Shown piece by piece: positions 48,590-59,222 of a stretch of DNA of 64,000 bases (position 1 is the stretch's first letter; each line of letters starts with the position of its first letter). Source of the stretch: Acanthosoma haemorrhoidale (Eukaryota > Arthropoda > Insecta > Hemiptera > Acanthosomatidae); contig OV884009.1 of assembly GCA_930367205.1 (NCBI GenBank), positions 88,991,189 to 89,055,188 of the forward strand. The letters are read 5' to 3'. The position numbers were made by a program, and so were the translations under genes. The notes beneath the pieces were generated by a model that was not told where the DNA came from, made no database searches, and saw only the letters and a list, made by a program, of their open reading frames with translations.

Positions 48590-49390
48590 TAGAGTGGGAG
48601 TTTAAGTTGTTCAATATGAACCGTCCGCCGTTTCCTTGGGTGGTCCACACTCTCGATAGTTACAAGATTGTGTTCTCGGATCACAACAACCTTGAAAGGG
48701 CCTTCATATCAGGCCGGCTCTTTACTCCGGTTGGAACCTAATTTCCTATAAACGACGGTCCCGATCGTAATCGGCCCCATTCTGTCCCGGACTTTCATAT
48801 TTGCCCTTGCAACGCGTTTGGTTTTACCCCCGATATACGATCGCGCACTGGACGCCACATTTTTCCCATCCGCATGTGGGTGTTCACGAGCTGTTCCGTG
48901 CTCCCTTCATCCGCCACCGTCTCTGCCCAATTTCGCGGTCTCGCGCGTAACCCAAAGATAATTTTAAACGGCGCAAATCCCGTGGTGGGGTGAATCGAGT
49001 GGTTATACGCCGCCACCGCCATTGGCATCGCAACATTAGCTGACAGCCCCTTATCGACCTGGTATACCCGCAGGTGATCGCTGAGGGTGCTGTGCAGGCA
49101 CTCAACGTTTCCTCTACTTTTGGGATGTCCCGGGGTATTAATATGCCATACCACGTCTCTATTTTTCATCTCAGCGCGAAATTTGGCGTTGTCGAACTCT
49201 CTCCCACCAATCGACGAAATGCGCTGTGGGATGCCATAAAACTAAAACCACAAGTTGACGGCTTACAGAATAGCGTCTGACGATTTGTCCCGCACCTCGT
49301 ATGCCATAGCCACCTTACTAAGTGTGTCGATTGTAGTGACCCATTTGAATCCACGCCACGTAAACGTGTCGATTTGTAAATCGATCAGTG
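48590..49390 (-). pseudogene. Gypsy integrase core and C-terminal end
   Basis: Frames 49354-49166 and 49169-48795 carry the core. TPGHPKSRGNVECLHSTLSD contains the position of the catalytic Glu segment and is followed by AVAAYNHSIHPTTGFAPF. A last frame to about 48590 has VRDRMGPITIGTVVYRKL, EGPFKVVVIREHN and RRTVHIEQLKL. At least two frameshifts and one in-frame stop separate these parts. Confidence 0.78.
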
Positions 49391-49391
49391 G

Positions 49392-50483
49392 CTACTCTGT
49401 TGTGGGTGTCTCCTCCTGTCGTCCCTGTGGTGGATGGCGGTCATATTTGGTTTTCAGGCAGATTTCACAAGCCCCTATGATTTCCTGGATGGTCTGCCGC
49501 ATCCCCCACCAAAAATATCTCCGCTGTAGCGCCTGCGCTGTCTCTTGCACGCCACGGCGATTTGTCTTCCCCTGGTGGTACGCTATTGTGACCTTCCGCT
49601 GTTGCTCCACGTCACGCAACGTCTGAACCGCCGATAGGCACCTGACGAAGTGCGGTCGATTCCTAATTGCTCGCTCTGCCTCAATTTTCTCCCAAATTGT
49701 CGCGTTACCGACGAATAGGTGGTACGTTTTCCCCGGTTTGGAGGCATCCTTTAGTGCCTGGCAAATTTTCTCTCGCCTCACTCCCGGCTCCGACCAGATC
49801 GTCGAGATTGTGCTTCGACCGTATTCGTCGTACGTCACCGTCATCAGGCCCGATGTTTTTGTCTTCCAAATGATTTGGTGACGTTTGTCGTTGATAATCT
49901 CAGACGTTTCCATGTCTCGTGGTCTTTCTCCAACAGACTCTTCTGGTGTGGGGCTATCTCTCGCGCCACCATCTTCCCGCAGATTGGTACTTCCTGCTTC
50001 TCCTGGCGCCCACTCCGCAAGGAATTGTCGACTACCCCCTGATTTCTCGCCACAGCCAGCACGCGACAGCCAGTCTGCCACGACATTATCCTTCCCTGGC
50101 TTATACACAATCTCCATATTGTATTGGGACAGAAACTCCTTCCACCGTGTCACGCGTGCGGATGAGTCCTTTAGTTTCCCCACACATTGCAGCGGTCTGT
50201 GATCGGTGTGGACTTTAAATTTTCTCCCAAATACGTATTGGCGGAAGTGACCAATGGCCCAGATGATACCCAGTAGTTCCCGTTCGAGGGCACTGTACCT
50301 CGCCTCCGTGTCAGTCAACCTTCTGCTCGCATATGCTACCGGCCTCTCCCCGTCGATTCCCTCCTGGGACAATACTGCTCCCAAGGCGCACTTGCGTCCA
50401 TTGTGAGAGTAAACGCCTTCTCGAAATTTGGAAACGCCAAGATTCTTGCAACCGTTCCATACATTTCTGGATATTTTTCTCAA
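49392..50483 (-). pseudogene. Gypsy RNase H and integrase zinc-binding region
   Basis: A 363-codon open frame. The first third is RNase H-like (ALGAVLSQEG, PVAYASRRLTDTEARYSALE, VHTDHRPLQ, NVVADWLSR). The middle is a variable linker. The last third has the integrase H-H-C-C zinc site (TIAYHQGKTNRRG...RRYFWWGMRQTI...CEICLKTK). It stops at 49392, just before the catalytic core, which continues in other frames. Confidence 0.85.
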
Positions 50484-51110
50484 TATGTGGCGTGATTATC
50501 ACTCGCGCCCCTTTGCGTAATAAATTGCTAATAGGGACCAAGAATTCCGCCATATCCGGCACGAATCGGCGATAATAATTTAGCGTCCCTAACAACCGCC
50601 GAATGCCTTTAACATATTTTGGCACCGCCATTCTCCGAATCACATCTATTTTCATGGAGTCCGGTTGGACTCCCTGCCGAGATATGGTATGTCCTAGAAA
50701 ACTAATGGTCTCCTGACCCAGGGACGACTTTTATATCGATAATTTCAGCCCAAATTCCTTTAACCTCTTAAAAACACTCCGAAGGTGCTCTATATGTTCC
50801 GATTCGGTACGGCTGAAGACTATGAGGTCGTCCATATAGATCTGGCAGATGTTCTCATCAATTCCCCTCAGGAGTTCATCCATTAGCCGCTGGAATGTTA
50901 TCGGGGTGTTTTTCAAACCGAACGGCATCCTTGTAAACTTGTAATGACCTCGTTCAAATGAAAACGCTGTCTTATGCTGATCATTCGCATTCAGTCTAAT
51001 CTGGTGATATCCCGCTTTCAGATCTAACGTACTGAAGATTTTCGCTCCACTCAGCCTATTCAGTATATCCTCAAAGCGCGGAATCGGATATTTCTAGTCT
51101 AGAGTGTTCT
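50311..51110 (-). pseudogene. Gypsy reverse transcriptase palm and thumb
   Basis: From 51090 down: a P-R-F-E-D-I-L-N-R-L segment, FSTLDLKAGYHQI, MPFGLKNTPITFQRLMDELL and IYMDDLIVFS. YMDD is the catalytic box, at about 50840. Then come HLRSVFKRLKEFGLKLS, ISRQGVQPD and RRLLGTLNYYRRFVPDMAEF. A stop near 50731 and a frame change near 50480 break it. The 51114-51241 insertion separates it from the RT N-terminal motifs. Confidence 0.85.
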
Positions 51111-51170
51111 CATAATTACTTATTGCCTTATAAAGGCAGATTGTAAATATTGCACAATAAAGGAATTAAA

Positions 51171-51244
<74 letters not shown>

Positions 51245-51252
51245 GTTCTCAT
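51103..51252 (+). mobile_element. Ultra-short retrotransposed insertion in Gypsy RT (58 nt + 71 A)
   Basis: The direct repeat AGTGTTCTCAT at 51103-51113 and 51242-51252 encloses a 58-base body (51114-51171) followed by 71 uninterrupted A. The body ends with AATAAA ten bases before the A run and contains the hairpin TGCCTTATAAAGGCA. The same 3' end occurs on the minus strand at 58390-58340. It is oriented opposite to the Gypsy element. Confidence 0.88.
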
Positions 51253-51316
51253 TGAGCTTTCTAAAGTCTATAACTATTCTGTAATGGTCTTCTTCCTCAC
51301 CTGGTCTATTTTTTTT

Positions 51317-51960
51317 TTACACCGTCCACAGGGGACTATTGTACGGCGAAGTGCTATTTCTGATAATCCCTTGACGCTTTAATTCTTCGATTTCCCTCCG
51401 GATGTGTTGACGAAGTGCTTGCGGATATCGCATTCCTTTAACGTATGTTACGCGGTCTACTTTTAAAGGTATCTCGTGCTCTGTCTTCCCTGTTGCTCCT
51501 AACAGATCTCCCTCTACGAAAAAAATATCGCTAAATTCGTCACGCAGCCTCTCCCTCCAATCCTCTACTCTCTTTACCGCCCCAATTGGTACCTTTCCAT
51601 CCCGTACTATCCCCTGACTCCGATACGTTAAATCCCCTAATCTAATCCTCCAGTTCTTCTCTTCGTTCATTATGCGTGCGCCTACCCGTCCTATCAAATC
51701 ACACCCCACAATTATTTAATAGTCACGCGTCATCTCCTCCACGACGTGCACCGTTATTTCCCCTCCTACCTTCGCCCATTTTTTTAGTCCTACAACCGCC
51801 TCCCCCATCACTTCGCAGGGTCCCCCCAGAGTGAGTAGTTTACAATCACATACCTTAATCTGGTGTGTAATCGCTCCTCCACACAGCCTCTCTAGTGCAC
51901 TACGTGACACTATCGTATTGGTGCTACCTGTGTCTATTAAGCACCTCTCCCCCTTCTCGA
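51317..51960 (-). pseudogene. Gypsy protease and start of RT
   Basis: Around 51950 the frame reads CLIDTGSTNT, the aspartic protease D-T-G active site. The segment continues SALERLCGGA and IIVGCDLIGRVGARI. Next comes the RT connection: a long linker, then LKVDRVTYVKGMRYPQALRQ, REIEELKRQGIIRNSTSPYN and SPLWTV at 51317. An in-frame stop lies near 51716. RT resumes across the poly(A) insertion. Confidence 0.8.
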
Positions 51961-52142
51961 ACTAAATAATTGGCAACTCGCACATCCTTCCGCACCGTAT
52001 TACATATTAGGATGCGGTCGCCTCTCTGCTGCCACTCTCCTCAGGCTTCTACGCGCCGCTCCCATCGACGCGATTTATTCTTCTGCTTCTCCTGTTCTCC
52101 GCTCCTGTGGTGCCCTGGCTTGTCTCCCTCAGTTCCCGATGA

Positions 52143-52990
52143 CTAATCAGCTGACGATCCTGTGTCTCTGGGGGTTGTTCTACGCCTCTCACGAACTTCT
52201 TGGGCCTTGACCTCCATAGGTCCTGCCTTATCGAATTCCCTTCTTCTGTATACGTACAGGCACTGTCTTGCTATATGCCCTTCCTCACCGCACTCAAAAC
52301 ATTTCGTTCTAGGGCACTGTGCCACCAAGTGACCCGTCTTACCACACCCGTGGCACCTATTCTCTTCTCTACGAGGCACATATCTAGGCCTTGCTCTTCT
52401 GAATTTCTTTTCTCCTGTCACCCCCCTATCTCTACCCGTAAACGCTGTTTCGGGTTTCTTCCATACGGTCTTTGGGGTCCTGATTTTTTTATAAACGACC
52501 CGGCTCCAGTCACTCTCGTCTTCTCGGATACGCAATTCTGCTTCCCTAGCGCTGGCGTCGATCATCGTTTGCGCGCACTCTAGGAACGACCGTTTGTGAG
52601 CGAATCCCTCTTTCCTTCCCGTTTCCTTGGCCAGCTGCACCTTCAATATTGTTGACAGGAAGCCCATCTGGCCTTCTACTTCTTCAGCGCTAAACGTCTC
52701 TCTCATCTTTTCAGTAACCTGATTGTAACGGACTACCAGACCTGCGGCATACTGTCCGTTACTCCGTCTCGGAGACCTCGTTTTCCCGAAACATCTGGAA
52801 AATATCTTCCTCAGGGGTCCAGCGCCCCCCTCCATACGCTTTCTTCAGTCGCGCCTTTACCACTTCCCATGGGGTTTCCTCGTCAGCTTGGATCTGATTC
52901 AGGATGCTTCTTTTTACTCGGCATATCAAAGCCGCTCTCAGTGACCTGAGTTCCAGCCAATTGCCTTCCACCTTTGTCCCGATTCACGCT
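52143..52990 (-). pseudogene. Gypsy gag with two CCHC zinc knuckles
   Basis: Two overlapping frames (52971-52759 and 52835-52143) together cover the capsid and nucleocapsid parts and imply a frameshift near 52800. The N-terminal part contains TPWEVVKARLKKAYGGG, like the retrotransposon gag capsid fold. The end carries two knuckles of the form C-x2-C-x4-H-x4-C: CHGCGKTGHLVAQC and CFECGEEGHIARQC. A basic linker precedes them. It stops at 52143. Confidence 0.82.
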
Positions 52991-53034
52991 TTGAGGCGGT
53001 CTCCTCCCTTTAAAAAGTGATTAAGTTCACCCAG

Positions 53035-53116
53035 CTTACCTGTAAACTTTTTTTTTTTTTTTTTTTTAACCCCTTCCTGGGCTTTCGCCCACACGGGGAA
53101 ACTTACCTGTAAACTT
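53035..53116 (-). mobile_element. Ultra-short retrotransposed insertion in Gypsy gag/leader
   Basis: The direct repeat CTTACCTGTAAACTT at 53035-53049 and 53102-53116 encloses, on the minus strand, about 34 bases ending GCCCAGGAAGGGGTT followed by about 18 A (T on plus). The body resembles the 3' end of the R1-like element at 5800-5839 (GCCCAGCCTCAGGAAGGGTG). Confidence 0.85.
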
Positions 53117-53365
53117 CTCCAGATCGGAAATAGCTTTTCTTAGATCCTGGGTGTTCATATCCCTTATCAGGGCGAGTGCATTCGCGTGAGTCTCCCGTAG
53201 CAGGCCCACTCTCCTAGGTTCCGTCCCATCAATGATATTTAAGACGGGCTGTCTTTATACGCGACTTTCCGTCATCTCTTCCTCTACGTGTATCGATCAA
53301 AATCGGGCCACAACAAAATTTACCCGATCGGTGTTCCTTAATTCTTCACTATCTTCGCGGTTCTT

Positions 53366-53379
53366 GGGTTTCGGCACCA
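53366..53379 (-). other. Primer-binding site of the Gypsy element
   Basis: On the minus strand TGGTGCCGAAACCC begins immediately after the LTR end GTTAAC and starts with TGG, as required to pair with the CCA end of a tRNA. I could not assign the tRNA. Confidence 0.65.
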
Positions 53380-53512
53380 GTTAACGTTCGTGAGAACTAA
53401 AACAATAAAAAGATCGAAAAAAAGGTTATAGAAATGAATAGGGAAAACGATAGTAGAAGACTGCTTTATTCATAGCTCTTAATCCCATACACATACACTC
53501 GGAATAATTTGC
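53380..53512 (-). repeat. Partial LTR next to the primer-binding site
   Basis: Matches 48094-48225 almost base for base (AAACAATAAAAAGATCG, AGACTGCTTTATTCATAGC, ACACATACACTCGGAA). It then switches abruptly to pol sequence at 53513, so only 133 bases of the 5' LTR remain. Confidence 0.8.
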
Positions 53513-54557
53513 TCCCAAATCGTCGCGTTACCGACAAATAGGTGATATGTTTTCCTTGGGTTGGAGGCATCCTTCAGTGCCCGTCAAATTTGCTCTCTCC
53601 TCACTCCCGGCTGCGACCAAATCGTCGTGATCGTGCTCCGACAGTAGACGTACGTCGCCATCATCAAGCCCGAAGTTTTGGCCTTCCAAATAATTGGGTG
53701 ACGTTTGTCGTTAATGATTTCATCAGACGTCTCCATGTCTCGTGGTGTCTCCCAGACAGACTCTTCCGATGTGGTGCTGTCCATCGTGCCACCACCTTCC
53801 CGCTAATCGGTATCCTTGCTTCTCCTGGCGTCCATTCCTCAACAAATTGCCGAATACCCTCTGATGTCTCCTTCCTCAATGGCACACGACAGGCAGTCTG
53901 CCACGACATTATCTTTTCCTGGCTTGTACACAATATCCATGTTGTATTGTGACAGGAACTCCTTCCACCGTGTCACACGTGGGGACGATTCCATTAATTT
54001 CCTCACCCATTGCAGTGGTCTGTGATCCGTGTGCACCTTAAATTTTCTCCTAAATACGTATGGGTGAAAGTGACCAATGACCCATATGTTACCCAGTAGT
54101 TCACGTTCAAGGGCACTGTACCTCGCCTCCGTGTCAGTCAGCCATCTGCTCGCTTACGCCACCGGCCGATCCCCGTCGATTCTCTCCTGGGACAATACTG
54201 CTCCCAAGGCGTGCGTACTCACTCATGTCTGTTGTAATTGTAAACACCTTTTCGAAATTTGGAAACGTCAAGATAGGTGTTTTTTCGAACCTTTCCATAC
54301 ATTTACGGATATTTTGCTCAATGAGCGGCGTGATTATCACTCGCGCTCCTTTGCGTAATCAGACTAATACGTAATGATTGCGTAATAATTACTAATACGT
54401 AGCAAGAACTCAGCCATATCCGGCTAGAAACGGCGATAATAATTGAGCGTTCTTAACAACCGCCGAATGCTTTTGACGTCTTCGGCACCGCCATTTTCCG
54501 GATCGCGTCTATTTTCGTGGAGTCCGGTTGGACTTTTCCCGAGATATGGTATGTCCA
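53513..54557 (-). pseudogene. Second Gypsy pol fragment (RT end to RNase H and linker)
   Basis: Similar throughout to 49676-50700, for example HTDHRPLQWVRKL, SRVTRWKEFLSQYNM-type residues, KPGKDNVVADCLS, and NDKRHPIIWKAKTSGLM. It contains its own stops and frameshifts and an extra duplicated stretch near 54355-54400. Homology ends at GGTATGTCC near 54557. It belongs to a second element of the same family joined to the partial LTR. Confidence 0.8.
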
Positions 54558-54559
54558 TT

Positions 54560-55640
54560 AACATTCATGAGTATGTCCACATATTCATTAAAACATTCAT
54601 CAAAATTGTGCTTGTCGTTTCTTCGCACCCAGTTTCATATAAGGGGATTGTTTGAAGGTTTCCTTGATTCTGTAGATGCTAACCTACCCCATGTAACTAA
54701 TGAAATGTTGTTACTTGTCAATTGTCAATTGTGTCGGGACGTCACCAAGAGGGAATCAATGGCCTAAACCTGGTGGCGGAGAAAGGGATAACTGTATGGC
54801 CTATGACCTAGCTCGTTGCCCAATAGATAGCCAGAGGTTCGTTGATCTGTCTCCGTATCATCGAAGAAAATGTGCTCCCACAGTGCACTGTGATCAGGAG
54901 AAGAGGTAGTTTGTTTGGTCTCGGAATGACCACAAATTCACGCTCGATATGTTAGGTTTGGCGAAAACAGACCGGATCCCAAAGCTGCGTAAAGCGGAGA
55001 AAAGCAGACTGGTCTGCGGCGGGAGTTCCACTAGGCAGGTGCAGTGCCGCCGAGGCCGTCATCTACGTGGAAGAGGTCCTTCCAAGGAGTGCTAGTCTAA
55101 CGGGCTGAAGTTACGGGTATCCAATAGGAGAGGTATGGTTCCGTTAGCATTGAGATTAGATCTAGTAGGTAAGGAAGCAGAGAGGTGAAGAGGTAAGTAA
55201 ATTAGAAGGTCAAGGTCCGAATATTGCAGTGAGCGCTAGAATAGCCAGAGCTCAGTCAAAGTTCGAGAGAGAGTGTTGAAAAAGTCCTTTTTTATTGGCA
55301 TGTACCTAGCCAATGATGTTTACCCTCCCTGTCAGGCCTATGTTTGTACTGCCGGCGGCCGCTTGTAAACTCACTACACAAACCCACGGGGGTGTTCTCT
55401 CGCCTCAACAACTTATAATTAAAAAATAAATATTTTTCTCATTGTAAATCGAGCATTTAACAAAATATCTTGATGGCTGATTAATAATATCTGTAATGTG
55501 CTTGGGCGTAAATGAACTATTTATTAAAACTGTCATAAAATAGTTTTTGTGACCGTAAGCAAACTCTTAATTGTGTGATGTGTCACACAGGACTTTTACT
55601 CTTAAAAATATTGCTTCATCAATTATGGATTAAATTGTAT
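54560..55640. other. GC-richer unassigned stretch
   Basis: About 54740-55400 is clearly more GC-rich than the AT-rich flanks, and contains AAAAAGTCCTTTTTTATTGG. That may be a minus-strand LTR polyadenylation region. I could not identify coding motifs. ORFs 54443-54909 look like chance. Confidence 0.3.
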
Positions 55641-55649
55641 TCACGAAAG

Positions 55650-55672
55650 ACATATATATATATATATATATG
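55650..55672. repeat. (TA)n microsatellite
   Basis: An alternating AT run of about 20 bases, directly followed by TGCAGCCACAAGATGAAGAC, which looks like the end of a retroelement. Confidence 0.8.
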
Positions 55673-55679
55673 CAGCCAC

Positions 55680-56890
55680 AAGATGAAGACGCAATATCGA
55701 TAAGGGGCCGGGTGAATTTCTCAAATAAATGACTGCTCAATATATTTTTTACCAAACATATTTCAGTTTATGTGTTAATACATCATCTCAGTGTAAAATA
55801 AAAATCGACTTTTTAACAAATAGTCCAAATTTAAACAGCTGAAATATTGACAAATAATAAACTATTGAAATTTGTTCATACTATTATAAATACACATTTT
55901 CTATTGTTAGCTTCTACAACTGATGTAAATTCCGTAAACCACCAAATATGCCGTGATCCTCTCGGCCTACTTGTGTCCTCCCAGTCCTCTTAAAAACTTT
56001 GATTCAAATAAACGCCTTCTTGTCATTGCGATTCACAAAGCAAATGCAATAATGATTACTTGCTCTGCAGGGCTGAGAAAACGTGGCTGACAACGTGAAG
56101 CCCCTGTTGCACTGTTAACTGGTGAAGGTCGAAGCCTAACTAGTGTGTTGGTAGAAGGTTTTGTGAGCGAGTCCAAAAGAGGAAGGAAACGTTTAACAAG
56201 GATTATCTTGAAAATCTAAGAGAGGGCTGTGGAATGACGGTTATAATAACTTCTAAAAGAGAGGGAAATGTGTGGTCGAAAGGATGCAGTTGAAGATGTA
56301 TAGGAGGAATATTATGGCATTGTGTAGGAGTTGGCGGATGTTCGTGGAATAAGGTCATATCCAAGAGATCAATTTCGAGATGAATTGTTCACCTCGGAGA
56401 GTAGTCGTTTGAACTCCTTTTGGTGAGAAAACTAGAGGAATAGGTGCGAAGAAGCAATTAATAACTGATTTTGATAGTTTTTCATGGTCGAAATGATTTT
56501 GGGAAATGTGAAGTCTAAATTCATTGGATGTTTCTCCATTTAACGTATCACAAAATCTATGACGTTGAGGGTGGGATGTATGTTTGTACTTGAGGATAAC
56601 TAGGAATTGAAAGATTCATATCTACGTGATTAGGACTGCCCCAAAGAAGAAGTGCCGCACTAAGAAAAATTGGTAACGATAAAAAGTTCATTCTTTAATG
56701 AAAAGAATATTCAAAAATCATTTTTGAAGGGAAGTGACTTGTTTAATTTTCATGAAGGTCTTTGTTTACCTCCTTTTAACCCTTTGTCGTTATTGGGTTA
56801 AAAAACAAAACTAAATCTTTTATCTTTGTTCGCTATTGCGATTTCTTGTGTAACTGATCTCAAAAAAATTAGCAAAAGGTCTTTTTTTTT
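55680..56890. other. Unassigned sequence, possible retroelement remnant
   Basis: No gene recognised. The part at 55730-55800 has a hairpin-rich TTTCAGTTTATGTGTTAATA...CATCATCTCAGTG segment, reminiscent on the minus strand of ends of Penelope-like elements, but without coding evidence. Confidence 0.25.
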
Positions 56891-56899
56891 TTTTTTTTA

Positions 56900-57700
56900 A
56901 ATAGTTTTGACGGTCGAGCACGTTTCCCGTGTTGCTTTAGTGGAAGACGGCCGAAACCAAAGAAATGAAGCCCGTGCATTGGGTTTAACTGAAACTACTG
57001 TTCGGAAAGAAATTACTCGTTACTGTGAGACAGGTTAGTGCACACGCAGACCCGGTTCGACCAGTCTATTGTACTACTCACGCTTCGGAATCGGTTTTCA
57101 TCTGCTACTGAGACTGCTTATCTTTTTCGTACAACTCGGGAAGTAGGAATATGTGAGAAACTGTTAGAATAAGTCTTGCCTGAAGTACCCGCCAGCGACG
57201 ATTGTTGAGCAGAAAAAACATTGAGCTCGTTTGGAATTTACTCGTCAACACCTTATGTGGACTGAAAACAAATAGAGCAACGTGCCGTTTTCAAATGATC
57301 CACACTTTTTTCTTTATTTGCCCGATGGACGGATGTGAGTTTATCGAAGGCCTGATGAGTGCTAAGCTGAGTGTAATGTCACTGGGAGAGTTTGGTTTGT
57401 GCTGGAATTTCTTCGACGGCAAACACAGAGCTCTACGATGTTCTTTGGTCAACAATGGTTCTGAAGCTGGTCTGTGAGAGTTTAAATTCACTTCAGTCTT
57501 CTTCTAACAGTTTCTGCACATATTGCTACTCCCCGAGTTGTACAAATAATTTTAGCAGTCTCAGTAATAAATTGAAAATAGATTTCGAAGTGTGTGTAGA
57601 ACAATCAAAGGTCATGTCGGAGAGTTCAATTTGGATGTGGTTCAGTGACGGTGTGGGGGGGGGGGTTGACGTTTGGATTGGATTAATTCTGTGATATGAG
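56900..57700. mobile_element. Fold-back Tc1-like derivative, copy B
   Basis: Plus-strand N-terminal transposase motifs (VEDGRNQRNEARALGLTETT, TETAYLFRTTREVGIC) at 56935-57170 are followed by central and C-terminal motifs: FTRQHLMWTENKWSN, FFLYLPDGRM, RPDE...CNVTGRVW and AGISSTANTEL, to about 57435. The sequence then turns into minus-strand N-terminal coding (RPASEPLLTKEHRRA) to about 57600. The turning point ACAGAGCTC matches that of copy A. Stops are numerous. Outer ends were not found. Confidence 0.65.
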
Positions 57701-58330
57701 AGGACAAGTGGTAATTATTGCAGTCAAATAGGAACGGCCTCTGTAGTAGCCGTCCCACTGAGATATATTAAATCGGAGATGAATTTTTTGGTGGACAAAA
57801 CGCCCTGTTAATGTTACGGGGATTGGGTTAGGTAATAATCGAAACAGTTAAGCTTGATATAGGTCGCGCTGGATTACAAGGGAAGTGAATGGGAACATCC
57901 CTATTTACCGACCGAAATCATAAAAGAAGTGCTAACAGCGGGATGCTCCTAGGTCCAGCAAATGGTGAACATTTATAGATACAATGAACATTTCGATTCG
58001 AATGGCTCAAATCCCCACATCAAATTCGTCATATACTCTTACAACCGAACTCCAGAAATTTTACTAACCTACTCACATCTTTCCTTACCGACATTCGAAT
58101 CCTTATAACTCCTCTCATATATCTTTTCACAAGTCTCGTTCTACGTCTCCTTCCCTCACAGCTACAGCCGTGATAGTACCTCTGCATACCTTCTCTGGAA
58201 TGCAAATGGTGTTTGAAACTATACAAATGACCTGGCAACACTTTTACTAGACTGGTTAGGAATATACCCTTTGACGTTCTTAAATAACTAACCTACAGAG
58301 TGCACAATCCTTTATTTGTTTTTATATAAT
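57700..58330. other. Unassigned sequence
   Basis: The minus ORF at 58029-58241 is Arg-rich without a known motif. It may be part of the element whose 3' end is at 58340. Confidence 0.25.
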
Positions 58331-58339
58331 AATTATGAT

Positions 58340-58620
58340 TTTTTTTATTGTGCTGGAATTGCAATCTGCCTTATTAGGCAATAAGTAATTGTGATAAATG
58401 CTCTCATTCATACCATATTTACAATTTTCATTCACTCGCTCATTCATACAGTATTTACAAACACCCCAGAGGCCTCCCAAATCCACATGGTTGTCACCTC
58501 CCTCGCATACGAAAGAGGAAGCGGAGTCTTGGGCAGTCCCCCACGCGTCACCGGGTACGAGCCAGTGGAGGCTGACGGCACGAGAGCCACATACGCTCAG
58601 GACATGATTGGAGAAAACGG
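58340..58620 (-). mobile_element. LINE 3' end, minus strand
   Basis: Reading the minus strand from 58390: AATTACTTATTGCC, TAATAAGGCAGATTGC and CACAATAAAAAAAATC correspond position by position to the 58-base insertion at 51114. A GC-rich segment at 58455-58620 lies upstream and may be its 3' UTR. No coding part was recognised. Confidence 0.5.
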
Positions 58621-58939
58621 TTTTATGTATCTATTTATCTTTATTGAGAGAGGAACACATTCTATGTTTTCTATGCTAGGAGTCTTAAATGTGATCCGAT
58701 CGATCTGAAATTTCAATGGATCAAATTTATTTCATCACAAACCTTCGCTTTATAAAAATTATTGTAAAACTAAACGATTAACGAAGCTCAGTCGTTGAGT
58801 AAGGAGTCCCTTTAGTGCGAATCTTCCTTGTCCGTTTTCGGGATCAATTATTGATAAAATTCTAATGAATTTCCCACTACCCCTATGGGAGTGGACAAGT
58901 GTGACGATATAGTGCTTCTCGGGCGTCTTTCCCTATATT

Positions 58940-59222
58940 ATGGCGGAAATGCTGTTTTGTGGCGAGCCTTTCTGGTGTATGCATATCTTATTAGGCGAGT
59001 TCCTTTACAAGTCTTGGTCGACTTATATATTTATATATTGCCTTGTGGTCAAGGACAGTTTACTATTATCCGTGGTCAGTTATTTGTATGCTCCTTGTGG
59101 TCGAGGTGTTCTACGAGTCTGTGGTCAGACCAAAGGAAGAGGTCTTCGTTGTGAAGTTCGATGTGCAACAAAACGTCGGTTACAATACGTATTAAACGTT
59201 TATGCAGGTTGCAGTTGTACAG
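58940..59222 (+). CDS. Cys-rich open frame ending at a consensus splice donor (uncertain)
   Basis: An open frame ends with CEVRCATKRRLQYVLNVYAG then CSCTG, immediately followed by a perfect donor (ACAG/GTAAGT at 59223). Seven Cys fall in the last 45 residues, with a C-x-C close to the end. This pattern recalls the C-terminal part of cystine-knot hormones or secreted Cys-rich domains, but I cannot name a family. No acceptor, partner exon or promoter was established. It may be chance or transposon sequence. Confidence 0.22.

Larger units (their letters stand above)
48576..53379 (-). mobile_element. Ty3/Gypsy retrotransposon internal region (gag-pol, no env)
   Basis: In coding direction it holds, in order, a primer-binding site next to the LTR (TGGTGCCGAAACCC at 53379-53366), gag, protease, RT, RNase H and integrase. 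A polypurine tract follows directly after the last pol codon, leaving no room for an env gene. It is interrupted by two small insertions (51114-51241 and about 53050-53101) and by frameshifts. It is GC-richer than its surroundings. Confidence 0.85.

Noticed and set aside
49074..50218. Plus-strand open frames across the Gypsy pol region (such as 49255-49626, 49885-50202)
   Set aside because: The minus strand carries ordered RT, RNase H and integrase motifs. The plus frames are shadows.
48576..53379. Endogenous retrovirus with env
   Set aside because: The polypurine tract and LTR directly follow the integrase end, so there is no env. It is a plain Ty3/Gypsy retrotransposon.
55720..55800. Hammerhead ribozyme or Penelope-like element end
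   Set aside because: The required CTGATGA...GAAA core is not present as such, and no GIY-YIG or RT coding sequence is seen nearby.
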